Source of the DNA: Climacteris rufus
Taxonomy: Eukaryota > Chordata > Aves > Passeriformes > Climacteridae
Assembly: GCA_013398175.1 (NCBI GenBank)
Contig: VZRZ01000228.1
Coordinates: 400,666 to 464,665, forward strand
DNA length: 64,000 nt
Direction: 5' to 3'
The notes beneath the pieces are model-generated. The model was not told the origin of the DNA. It saw only the letters and a program-made list of their open reading frames with translations, and did no database searches. Shown here one piece after another: positions 22,785-35,680 of this stretch. Position numbers and translations under genes: made by a program. How positions within the stretch are numbered: position 1 is the stretch's first letter; each line of letters opens with the position of its first letter.

Positions 22785-25034
22785 ATACCTTTTAAGGTTA
22801 CTTTGTAGTGTCTGGTTGATACCAGCAATGTAAAACATTTCAGCTTTGCTGATGTGAATGCAGAATCTCCTGGTGAAACACTACCCTATACATATTCTGA
22901 GATAAGATCACAACAATGTAAATGACACATAATAAAGACCCATTTTAGATGTTTTTCCAACTTATTTTTGTGACTATAGCATAAATATTGTTATTGTGTA
23001 CATTTAGTCTTATCTAGATTGAAGATTTAATTCAGACACTTCCTGTGTGACAAGAAGCACATTTATTAATATCCTGGAATTATGCTGGAGTCTTTAGGGT
23101 TAGATTTAGAAGTCCAGGCCTCTTGATCTGAGCTTTAACAGATGCAAGTAATTTGCTAGACACAAGACAATATTGTAACACTTGTTCATCTCTAATTTAC
23201 ACTTACCTGCTCTGAGTGTTGATTTAGAAAACAAAACTCTTATGTGCTTCTATTTAAGACTGTGATCCATGATTTTCCTATTCTGGAGAAAGTACTTGAG
23301 ACCCAGTACGTAAGTCTAAAATGTCAAGAAGCATTGACAATCCAATTTTTAAATGGAGTGCTTATAAAATCGTCACCTTTATGAGGAGAGGTAAAACAAA
23401 GCTCTATCAGTACTGAACTAAACTGGAAATTCCATCCCTAGAAAAACAATCTGGAGCTTACACTTCCCTTGACTTGTGTCTGGTACAGCCATTAAGCTTC
23501 CCGCTACTTATTAGATAGTAAAGTTACTTAAGACTGATTTTTCTTTTCCTTTTTTTTTTTCCTGTCTTTTTTTTTTTTTTAATTATGCTGTCATTGGCAA
23601 TTATTTCAAATGAATGTTGAAAATTGTATTTTTCAATTCTGTATTCTTAACTGATCAAACTTTTTAGTTATTGTTTCCTTTTCCTTTGTTTTCCTCACTA
23701 CTAACGTAAATCTAGGTTAGAAAGGGGAGGAAATACAGGCAAAATTGTACCTTTTTCTTGGTATGAAGCATGCAGGTGTGAAATGTAGTGGGATGCTTCT
23801 AGGTTCATTTTGATATCCAATAAAGTCAGTGCACGGAATTTAGTTCCGTCTTGTCACAATGAATTTGGTACCACATATACATGCACACTGAAAACTTCAC
23901 AAAGATGAAGGGGAGGCTTTAGTGAATTGTCATTTTGGATATAAACTAAAACTGTAGCACCCAACCAGCATAAAGCAGGAGTTGATAAAAGTAAACCAAC
24001 CACTCTAGACAGACTCGGTTGGCCTTTGCAAGCAGCAGATGGAAACAACTGATATTTTCTGTGAAATATCTGAATCTAGCATTTAACCAGAGACATGGTC
24101 TTGTATAATAAAGAAAAACAGCTTATATGTTAGCAGAAACTGTTACCTTTGGAACAGTCAGGAATGATAAGTTGGAGCAAAGAAAAATATTTTGTACCAA
24201 GGATGACACCTAAAACAGAGACCCTATGTGGTGTGTATGAAGTGATACTATTCCAGCATGTTTCTGGTTTCACTACAGCATAAGTAAACATTAATTTTTC
24301 TGCTCTTTGACATATTGTGGAAGATGGGAGAAACCACAACATTCATCCCAGGAATGCACTGTTGGTGACACACTGATGCTCCAGGTCCAGCTAAGCCACT
24401 TCATGAAAGGCAAAAGGCTGTGCCAGTCAGACCGCATTTTGAATTCTTGCTGTATCTGAGCAGAGAGTGATGGATGAGCTGTGCACAAGAACTGGCATAA
24501 ACACCTCTTAAAAAACCACAGCTGCACTTACATCAGTCCTAAAAGGCAAACTAAGGCGGGAGAAATCATGAAAAACTGAAGAAAAATTGATTCACTTATA
24601 TTAACAGAGGAAACACTTAAATTTCAAGCACATATAGAATGATAAGGTAAAGTACAAAGTAGTTGGAGTCTTTTCTTATTTTTGCAATATTGCTGAAGTA
24701 TTTCAATGTCTCTTTCTCATTGTTACTTTACTCCTGTTGTGAATATATTTCTTATCTGGATTTCCATGGAATATTGAAGTTGGGCTCAGGACTCTTCTTC
24801 TTGATCCCATATAGAAGAGGAACATTCTTTTTTTAAATTTTTACATTCAAATAACTCAATCTTGCAACTGGTAATACAAAAGCAAGGAGATGCAGCTGCT
24901 GAGGATAGTAACACAATCTCAAATGTCATGCTTTTTTAAATGACACCCATTAAATTTAATTGCCTCAAGCATAATTGTAAGTTGCAGCCATCACTATTTC
25001 ATATATTCTATTTCACTAGAAAATAAAAATATTT

Positions 25035-25066
25035 TAGCTAGAAATAAAAATAGCTAGAAATAAAAA
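25035..25066. repeat. 16-bp perfect tandem duplication
   Basis: TAGCTAGAAATAAAAA is present twice in direct succession, inside an A-rich stretch of related AATAAAAAT sequence. Confidence 0.9.
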
Positions 25067-28000
25067 TATTTTAACAAGACAAATAACAACAGGAGCAATT
25101 TTCTTACAGATGTGATAGATTCCTGAATGCACTCCTAAAAGCTGCTTTAATGCAGATAGAGGCTAAAGGTTTTAGACAAGGTAGTAGATGAGTTTCTATT
25201 ACTTGCATTTTTGTGATCATGCTAATCAGCAGCAGTGATAGCTGACTTTAACATATACACATTTGTTTACCAAAAAAAAAAGTGAAAGGAGAAGTGGCAT
25301 TCCAGAGTTTAATTCAGTAATATCTTTCTATGTATTTCAAAATATTTGGAAGTATAATTTTCAAAACCATCAGAAAATAGAAAAAATCTTTTTATATTTT
25401 TAAATTTCTCTAATGGTTCTTGTCATTGAGTTGGTGCCAGAGATGAAAATACATTTTTCAATCTATATTTCTTATTGCCCAAGATACCTGGACCACCACA
25501 CCAAAAAATAATAACTTAAAAATTCCCTCACAATTTTCTGTATTATTATTGTTTTGGCCCTTGGTAAAGATTGGATTGCTGTAAGAAATCTCATGTACTT
25601 CTGCTTCTGGATTGAAGTGGGTTTGTGACAACAAGTCTGGCCTATGCTGACTTCCTCTGGGTTGCGGCTGCCTGCTTCAGACTAAAGAAATCTATAATAC
25701 TTCTGAGTTATTTTTCCATTAAACGATCAGACAGCTATAGTCCCTTCCCACTGATTATCCTCAGAATCCTATACATTAGCTGCAGGAAAACGAAGCTAAA
25801 ACATATGAACTCAGAGAAGAATGCTTGAAGGATGGATGAAATGTCTAACTTTCTTTTCAGCATGTTCATATTTATGAACTCTGATTGTTTCTTGAGCGTA
25901 ATTGGTCCATCTGTGCCTCACAGATAGAGAGGGCAATAAAGATAATATGTAAATATTATAATGCTTTTTTTCTTTCTGTTAATCTTTCTTGGGTTATTAC
26001 TACACATTCTATTAATTATATAGGTAAAACTAGAGAGAAATTAGTTTCCTCACTACTTATACAGTCAATGTTCTAAGTATTCCACATTTGTGATGACTTT
26101 TTTTTAGGAAAAACTTACCTGAGATTGTCTTATTTCACAGATTAAGTGTAGCTATTTGATGAGTTTTTTCTGTGGAATATTTTGTTTACTTAGTTTAAAT
26201 TCATTGCTTTTTAAGCCACGAGTTTCTGTACCAGGAATTGAGGTACACCAACATACACCCAAACATACATGCACCACAAAGACCAGAGGCTTTCATTTTA
26301 CGTGAAGAAACATCCATCTCACTAGTTGTGGAAGAGAAGGGAACTCTCTCAGGAGTTCATTCCAAATGCAATGTCAAGTTTACAATAAACAGAATAATTG
26401 CACTGTTCACAGGATTTATTTTATTACTATCTTTGTGATTGCTGCAATTGTAAATAAATCTGCTCTGCGCCACAAGTTTATTTTGTTTTCCAGAAAGAAG
26501 GACAGATTTGCTTCCTTTGCCTGCAATTATAATAATGGGCAATATGTGTTGGTATTTAGTTTTCTTTAGCCAATGTAAGCCAGACAGCCAGGCAGCTGTT
26601 GATCTTAAAGGATTATCACAGAACAAATTCACTTAACTTTAGACAGCAATTTATCATTTGTGGCAAAATCCTGATTGTGTTTTTAAAACAGTTGCATTTT
26701 TAAAACGGCAATTCCAAAGTGTATACAATGTATGAAAAATGATGTACTCTTCCATGAGAAACAGCACTAGTCCATGGATATCATGTCTGAACACTCATCA
26801 AGGTAACTTCAAGCTCACATCAGCCATACTGCAATTGAACGCAAAAGACCAAAATGTACTGACAAGAAAGCAGTTTTTCTCCTGGAACTTCTGGTTGCCT
26901 TGACTCAGCCAGATTGGTTTTGCACCTCGTCCCCTAAAAACTGGAGGTATGTTTAAGGCTGTATAATGCCTGAAGGACCTACCTAGGAACTTGGTGGCTT
27001 TTGGATATCAGCAATGTAATTTAATTTTTTTAAGAATCTGATTCAAATTTGAGTTAACCTATGTGTACATGTACCATTAATGTAAATAGACATACAATCT
27101 ACTTAATGAACTGATATACTATGTCCATTTTGTGGTCAGTTCTTTGGGTAGCAGTTGCTCAGGTGAGATATGTTGTTGCTTTATCCTACAGCATTAGCAG
27201 ATCACTGAAAAACCATCTCAGTGCAGCGCAGCCTATCAGAGCAGAAAGAGAAACCTGCATCTTGCTTACCCCGTCCTCCTAGTGGAACAGAGGGACAACA
27301 AAGAAATGTTCCTGTCTTGTCTTAGGCCTGGCTACACTTTTGACTTCCTGATACCTTCAGCAATTAATGCAATCTGAAGAAGTATGAGAATTTCCAAATA
27401 CGGAACGGGACAAGAGCCTCAGATTAGTTCATTGGAAACACACAAAGACGACATATCATGGCAGCAATATGTCCAAACTTGAAAAGTGAAATAGAAATGG
27501 GATATGGAAGATTGTATTATGGTTTCAAGATGCAGACAGAAGAATATTATTTGAACTTATATAAAGACTAAAGATCATAAGAGTTTCTTTCCCCAGAAAA
27601 AATTTTTTACTTGAAAATTTAAGAGATCACGTGCCCATTTAAATTAAACTCTTGAGAAATTAAAAATTCTTCAAAGATTAATATTTCTTAACTTGAAGCA
27701 AAAACATTTTCTTGTGATATTTTCACCTTATCAGTCCAAAAGAAATTAAACTCTTGCTGGAATCTAGTCTGACATGATATTAAGTTTTTTTTTAATGGTA
27801 TATTTCTAGTCATAAAATAGAAATGAGTGTAAAAAGGCAGAAACTCCAAAAGGGTAGCTAGTTTTTTTATTTTTTTAAATTGAAATTTCTAAATAAACAG
27901 AATAATATTTTGTTTTTCATAACTGATCTCTGTAGAGAAAATGTGAGTCATGTTCTTATTCTACCACATCTACACATCCATCAAAGCATGTGGCTCAAAG

Positions 28001-30927
28001 AGTTATAAGTATTTGTCATCACTTTCTTCTGAAAAGCCTATACAAGTAAACTATTTGGTTTTTCACTATTTGATAATGGGTAAATCCTGTGGCATTTTAC
28101 TAGTATGCAACACAGGACATCATTAGCAGAGGAAAAGAGTCAGCAATAAAATCAGGTGAACATTAAGCTCATTCACAAAACTTAAGTCCCTGTTGAGTGT
28201 AGTGTTAAACGTGCTTAACTGCTTCATTCAATAGTACAGCCATTGATGGAGTCCCAGGACCCTAGTTAAGTTTTTATAAGGCTTTTCACTAGACAACATC
28301 ACTAGAGAACATAATTGTTATTTCCACATACCTACATTCAATTTTCAAGGATTACTTTTAAGTGTGAATTCTCAGGTATTTCTTCCAGCTGCCTCCTGTC
28401 AACCCATAATCCCATATACTGAGATCAGTCCCTGAAGGGTAGGCACTTGATCCTAGGGTCAAAGGTCCTTTAGCTCTTGACTAATGCACCTCATTAGATG
28501 AGGAAAGCAGAATGTCTCCAGTAATTCAAATGTCATGAGAAGTAACAGAACCATATATTTTTAATCATGTTAAACAGGATTGTTTTATTTTAGATACAAC
28601 AACAAAAACAAAAAACAAACAAAAAAAAAGTGGAAGGTTTCCCATTTAAAACCACTGGAAACACTATCTAATTTGTTTTGCATCCATGTGTGGTGCAGGA
28701 GTGTGCAACTAAACTGGAAGGAAATTAATTAATTGTTAATCATGTGTAGGATCCTTTTTAATTGTGGTATGAGGCTGGTCATAAATTTGTAACTATTCAT
28801 TACTCAACTATTTGGACTAAAATAAACATATCAGTTAAATGAAATGCTGTTTTTCTTAGTACTTTATGTATGGGAGGTATGTTAGGTAATGGTTTTATCT
28901 GGTGCCGAAAAAAATAATCACCTCATAAAAAGCAGGCTTTGATTAAGCAATGAAACTGGAACTTCACCTGAATCCCTAACTAAATTTTCTACATAAGCTT
29001 TTCTGTGGATTCACTGTAGTTACAAAAAAAAAAAAAAATCCCTTTGCTTTAGAAGTTGAACACAATTATTTGCATTTTGAATATTTGTATTTTGATTTTT
29101 TTACTTTAAGTTGACATCAGCAATTCTAGCTATTTTTCATCCTTGCATTTTAAAGGATCTTTGCAATGTAATGTGAGCTAACTTGATTGTTAAATTTGAA
29201 CTGTAATTATTCATTAAAGATCTTCATTCATTGCAGTAAAACAATTTAAACTTTGGCATCTAAAGTTAAAAGAAAGAAATATCAGTTTTACACCAATTAT
29301 TTTTTTAAAAGCAAAATATTTTGCATATTAATTGAATGGAGATACAGAACATGACATCTTGGTGTCACCAAAGCCAAAAGAACTTTCACACTGATTTCAA
29401 AATATAATGCATCCCTGAAGTTTTTTTCAGCAGACTTCTGCCTGACAAGTATTGTGGGACTATATGTGGGATTTTCTGGATTACAGGTAAGCTTTAAATA
29501 TGTGAATTTAATAATTAGAGGAAACAATAATGCAGGAATAGATGTGATGACATGATATCAGGTTTTATACAATGATTTAAACTGGTTTTCTCATAATATT
29601 TCGATGTCAGAAAAATCCTTATACTTTTTTTATGGGTAGTTACTTGTACTGTAATTATGAAACATAAATGTGAGAGAGGGAATTTTCTTTTGCTGGGTTA
29701 ACTGACAAATTTGGAAAAAGTTGAACCATTCAGGCTCACAATTCTTTCTTTGTCTTGGCATTTTCAGTTATAACAGCAATAGTTCTATGCCTTATTTAAT
29801 GTCTCCCATTCTGAAAAAAAATGGGATTTCGCAAGGTTTTAGCAATATGTTAGCAAGTATTTTTGTTAGCACTTAATGGCAAGTCTTGAAAATTTGTTTG
29901 CAATATGTTAGGTTTGCTACCATTATGAATAATGCATAAATTATTTTGTCTTCTCCTAAGTTTAAAACTGATGTTTTATTCCATCTGGAGACAGGGGAAT
30001 TACACAGTGAATGATCTTTGACTTTTTTTTTTTTCTGTTTGTTAGCAAAAAAACACTAAACAACCCCCAACGCCCTCAAAATAATCAACTTTCCTAAACA
30101 GAATGGGTGCTGTCTAATCAGGCATTTTCCCTCCCCACAACTCTTTCAACTAGCACCCCTGTTGAAAAAAAATTACTGTTAAGGTCCATTTTCAAGTCAA
30201 AAGCAAGGTGTTTAGGCAATGCAACATTGTATTTCAGTCTTTATCTGAGAGTGTATAGCTATGATTTTCCATCCAAGTTCAAAACCCAGCTCATAAACCC
30301 TGTGTGCACTGAGTGTTTTCTGCTAAAAATACTTAGCTCACACCTTTCACTTCTCTTAAGCAAACATCCAGTTGTATCTTTCTCCTACCAACTTCTTTAG
30401 ATGAAAACCAGTAACAGCTCTCTAGATCAGGGAGGTTAAATCATCCTGTAACAATAACATGGTTTAATTTAGGCTGTAGCAGTGAGAGCAGAATTACTGG
30501 ACAAACTCATGTTTGTCTCACCAGTACGTATTATTTCAAAGTGTCATTTACTACAGCTGTAAACTCTACTCTTCTGGTTTGTAAAATTTGTATTAAACCC
30601 ATCCTGCTCATTGAAGAAAAACAGTTACATCTGAGGTAGCTTCCACTACTGAATTATTTTGTGCATCTATTTTCCTGCTGGCTATTTTTAGCTGCTGTGA
30701 TTCCCTCGATAAATCAGCAAAACAGCCTTGTTGGCTCTCAGCCCTCTCTTAACTTTCTTAGCTATCCTAGCCTTGTTTTTAGTTTTACACACTAATCTAC
30801 ACACAAAAATCTCAAAGCTGACAGAAGAGGAACTTTTCTCAAAGGGTTTTATTGATGGTAATTGATTACAGTTAGAAATGTATTTTTGGAGAGATTTGCC
30901 CATGTATACTTAATAGGTCCATTTGAA

Positions 30928-31030
30928 ATCATAGAATCATAGAAAGGTATGTGTTGGAAGGGACCTTAAAGATCATCTAATTCCAAGTCCTCTGCCACAC
31001 CTTTCGCTACACCAGCTTGCTCAAATATTT
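30928..31030 (-). mobile_element. CR1 LINE, 3'-terminal fragment
   Basis: Read on the minus strand, this ends in TTCTATGATTCTATGAT, the 8-bp tandem unit that terminates chicken repeat 1 elements. Internal to it is the diagnostic GTTGGAAGGGACCTTAAAGATCATCTAA (seen here in + strand orientation across 30953-30980). Further in, CCTCTGCCACACC and CACCAGCTTGCTCAAA match the expected order. Only about 100 bp remains, so the copy is heavily 5'-truncated, as is usual for CR1. It carries no coding sequence. Confidence 0.93.
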
Positions 31031-34000
31031 CACAGAAGTAGTTGTTTCCTAAGGATGTAGTAGTGTTGCATCTCTAATGGTGCCCAAAGGTAACAGAAAG
31101 TTTTACCCTTTGTTTCACTGGCCTTGCCATCAAATTCACATTGCTGCTGATCCTGTTCCTTAACTGAAGCACTGTTGTGAAGCTGACAGCTGACCACATA
31201 TAGCAAAAAGCTGAAGGGCCACTTGAGGACTGATGGTTCTTTTCTGTGTCTCCCCTGGCTGGCAGGTCAACTCTGTTTATGATGAGTAAGTGTTTACCTT
31301 GTTGGTTTCTCAAGCAGCACAAAAGACTTTGCATAGTGATGATATTCTGTTCTATGGAGGCTACAGATGCAAAAGCAGAGGAGGCTTTGCTAGAAAAACA
31401 GATTGGAAACATACTTGTGTTAACAGAATACTTTCCCTCCCTCAAAGATGTTGAAAAGCACACATCTCTACTTCATTTTCACTATTGCATTGAGAAAAGG
31501 TTTATAGAACCAATAGTTAAGAAGCTACAATCTCAGTATTAATGCAAAAGCTATATATTTCATATTGCTACTGTTCTGCATCTGCAGATTTCCTCTTATG
31601 TGTCCTGTCTTACGAACAATGTGTGCTTTTGATTTAGGAACCAATAACATCTTAAACACTGACATTAAAGGAGACAAAAAAAGTAAAAATGGGAAAAGAA
31701 AGAAGTGGGGAAACGTTTGAATTACATGGAACATATTTTTCTTTTAAAATGCAGTAAAAGATTCAATAGTTCAAATTGCTCAAGCTTGATCACATTTCTT
31801 TTGGAAGGTGATCTGTATCTTGGGGGCAGCATATGTATCAAATATTGCTGATAATTCAGCAGATACTTTTTTTTTATTGAAAATCACAGAAAAGTGTTGC
31901 AATAAAACCTGCATTGACAGCCAGAGCTGAAACTGAGGCTGCCTCATGATTTATGCACTTTCCGTTGCTTTTGATCTTTTAATGAATGTGACTTGCCTCA
32001 TCATAGACTCTGCTGGGATTTTCTCCCTCACCACTCATTACTATACTCTCACTGTCAATCTGATCATGCAGTTTTGTATGATTCAAGGGAAAGAAAATAA
32101 TCTACTAGCAGTCAGCTTTGTTTGATTTTGTACTTTTTTTTGGCTAGGGCTCTGATTCAAAAGGCAATCAGATGAGGACAATAGCTGTTTTTAATGGGCT
32201 CTGGCTCAAGTTATGAATGTCTTTTTAGGGCACATCATTTTAGGCTATTCTGTGAATGTAATTGTTCTTTTTAAATGCCCTTCATCTCTACATAAAACTA
32301 GTATCAGCAAATAAAATAAAATAAGTCCAAAATTTATCTAGTGTTCAGAATGGACAAGATGATATTTTTTTTAATTTTAAGGAATATTATTCCTTAGGGA
32401 CTACCTTATTCCAGAGACTGCAACATATGGACGGTTCTTCAAGCACAATCCCCAGTTCCTATTTACATCTGAGACTCTGTGCAAGTTTTTACATTTTTAC
32501 ATTTGCCTCATGAAAATAACTTGGGATAAGAATCATTTTTCAAATGGTATTAATAGATAAAATGTAATCCAAGGATAAATGCTTCCAGACTGCAGCTACT
32601 GTGTGTATCTAGGCTAGACATACATATCTCAGTGTTTTGTTTTTTCAGTCTGACTAATTGTCTTTATTGACTCTCCTTTAAATGTCTGCTTTATGTTTCA
32701 CAAATACTTAATCATTGCTTTTCTTCATCTATTTATTGATAGAGTTTAAACATGCACATATGAACCAAAATGACATTAGCTAAGGAAAAGTTGGGCAGAA
32801 ATCTGGGGTTTTTTTTTTCCATCATTCAAATAAAATCTTTTTCCCTACCTGAACAAAATAAAAACAAGCATGCCTTTGCTGCTTGGCTGTAAGTACAGGA
32901 AGAAAAGTGTGTGGAAATGGAATTGCTACAGCATGCATAAAATATACTTAAAAGGTGCCCACAGGAGAAACCATCACAGCTCAAGACCCCACCCTGGCCT
33001 GTTTGAATTGTATCAAGAAGACTGGTAAGCCTACTCATGCAAGTAAACATTGCACACGTGTTTAAAACTAGGAAAATATTGTCTCATAGATGGAAGCTCT
33101 TATGCTCTAATGAAACACCTTTGAGTATGATATAATGTCAATGCAACAGCATGTGGCTTTTGTACATATAAAAGCAATTATGGAAGTAATATTACAGGCT
33201 GACTTGCCTTTTTCCTTTGGTTTCAGGGTTTCAGGCTCCCTAATAGCTGAGACAGAATGATAGCACTTTCCTTCCTGTCATCATCTCACAATAAAACTTT
33301 CCATTATTTTAATTGCTCAGAAGCCCTCCAGACAGGTCATTGGTACGTATATTACAAGTATATAAATTAGTTAATATTTGGCATATAAATTAGTTAATTT
33401 GCCCTGAGTCTTTAGAATTGCCCTATTTCTTTAGAAATAGTAGATAGTCTGAGATAGTTTAAATAATAGTGATTTTGTTTCTGGTTATTTATTGACTTTT
33501 CCCTCATGATGTGTCTTGAAACTATGCTGCAGCACATGTCCAGATTTCAGATAAATTCAAAAATATAGTGTCAGATGATGTATACAAAGAGTATGTTATG
33601 TTGGCCATATTGACCACTGATAACCTGCTCCATCTGTCTTGTCTCTGACATGTTAACTGGACAGGGGAGAGACGAGGCAGCCTCTAAAAACAGAAGTCAT
33701 TATGAGAAGAAACAGCAGCCCAGCAACAATCAGGTGTTTTGTTGAAAAGTTCAAAAGATCATATTTGTTTTTTTGTTCTTTTACCTGCTTTAATGTCCAT
33801 TATCACAGCAAACATGGTATTTCCTTAGTGAGTTATAGAGGATGACTCAGTCTTCTAAGCTTCAGCAGTACAGTGTTGTTGGTTAAGAATCTTGAAGCCC
33901 ATTTGGGCTTATCTCTTCCTTCTGTTTTTGTAGCTCAGGACTTGAACCCTGATAAACTCTGTCAGAGTTACACTGCTCTAGCATTTCATACCTGTCCTCC

Positions 34001-35581
34001 TGATATATCTTTAGGGTGACTTCTCCCATAACTAATAAAAGTTTTCTCTCTTCCTTTTCCCTTTAAACAACTTTGAATATGTCAAGCCCATTAATGTAAA
34101 AATAGTCTGATTTGTATACCATAGAATATGTTATTTGTTACATTATGCTCTATGTCAGCTATATGGTCACATAAACATGCATGTATATAGTTAGTTAAGA
34201 AGGGTTAATATAATTTGTGCATTCATACACAGGAAGCATTAATTTTGTTAATGCTTTGTGATGTAGATGATATATAGATCTTTGCATGTGGCAGAATTCA
34301 CTGCCTAAGAAAATACAAGCTTCTCCATCACAAATACTTGCAAAAATGAATTTTGCGTCTAGTGCTCTAACAGAGATGCAAACACAGCCCAAACACATTG
34401 TTTTATTTGAAATTTTCATATTGGTGGTTCACATCATGCTTTTTCGCTACTGACTATATGAAGTGAGAATTTGAAACAGCAGAATAGCAGTTTGAGTACT
34501 TCAGAACTTAGCATAAAAATCCAGTGTGGGGGGAAGGGGAAAATGTTGAAAGAAAAATTAAATATGTTATACATGCCAACTGTTGACCATTTATTCATAT
34601 CATGCTGTGTTTTTAAGTGATTCTCTCTTTGGTTACACAATAAACCCACTCCATGTGTAAAAGGAGTATAACCTTCCAGTTCATGGAGAAAAGTCTCCTG
34701 TGAATAGTGAATTTTACCTCTTGCCAGACTCAATTTAAAATTTTTACTTCCTTCTACAAATGATATTGAAGTTTAATACAATAATTGATGACCTGTGACA
34801 CTTTTACTGAGCTGAATACAATCCCAGTTCTACTATTTTGCTTTTGTAGTTTTTCTAGCGCATTCTGTGAAAAGAACATGAAGATTTGGTCTTCTATTTT
34901 TTCACATGTACTTGGTTTAGTTCCTCATCCTTCTTGTTTGAAAGCTAGCAGTAGCACAGTAGATGATAGCTTTCTGGAAAACTATTGTAAGGTCCTAAAA
35001 GCCCTAACTACCTTAAAATATCCCTATCTGTGTTAAATACCAGACACAACTACTGAAAAATAGTGATTATGATGCCACTTTCTAATCATGACAATTCACT
35101 TGCAAATATGTAGTCCTGTTAAAAGCCAAGGTCCCTGCTATAGCCTCTCCCAAAGACCTGGGGATACCCAGGGAGACCCCAGAAGTGAGATGTAAGAGGT
35201 TCTAGGACACGGATCAGATGGTACTTCTTAATGCCCATAGAGAAACTGTAGTAATTTCCCAGCCTTAATCAGCCCTTTCTGCCACTTTTATTTGTGGTCT
35301 CATGAAGACCTCAATAAGGTCTTAATAATGGTGCAAGTATTGTATAAAATATTTTACTGGCCCCCTCTGCTGCATGTATTTCTTAGTATGAGCTCTGCTT
35401 GCTCAAGGACTGCCTATCCATGAATGTTAATCATTTGTGATCACATAATACCACCCCTCAAAATGTGTGTCTAAAATTAAACTACAGATGGTGTTCACAA
35501 CGGTTAACCTCAGCCTGGGGTGCCAAATCCCCTCAGAATCCCTCTACAGTCAATCGGAAAAGAAAATGTCTCCTTTAACTC

Positions 35582-35680
35582 AGTATTCCTCAATCTGTGC
35601 TCTGGGAACCAGTAATGATCTGGAAGACATCTGATGGTAGTTCATGAAAATGTCGGAAACATTTAACCTTCCCCTGCAGA
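35582..35680 (+). mobile_element. Possible ancient hAT (Charlie-like) transposon terminus
   Basis: CAGTATTCCTCAATCTGTGC followed by TCTGGGAACCAGTAATGATC resembles the terminal 'CAGNGGTTCTCAACCTGTGGTC...GGACCACTGGTGGTC' sequence of Charlie-type hAT elements. I could not find the opposite inverted terminus or an 8-bp target duplication, so this is at best a one-ended fragment. Confidence 0.35.

Larger units (their letters stand above)
17629..30927. other. Intergenic sequence, no gene recognised
   Basis: No coding exon, RNA gene or clear transposon is recognised in this AT-rich interval. Low-complexity tracts occur at 21319-21492 (AT-rich tandem), 22733-22776 (CT then T), 23546-23580 (T-rich) and 29024-29038 (A-run). 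A 16-bp duplication lies at 25035-25066. The long minus-strand open frame over 21085-21603 is mostly low-complexity Tyr/Ile codons from the TATA repeat and is not a gene. Confidence 0.7.
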
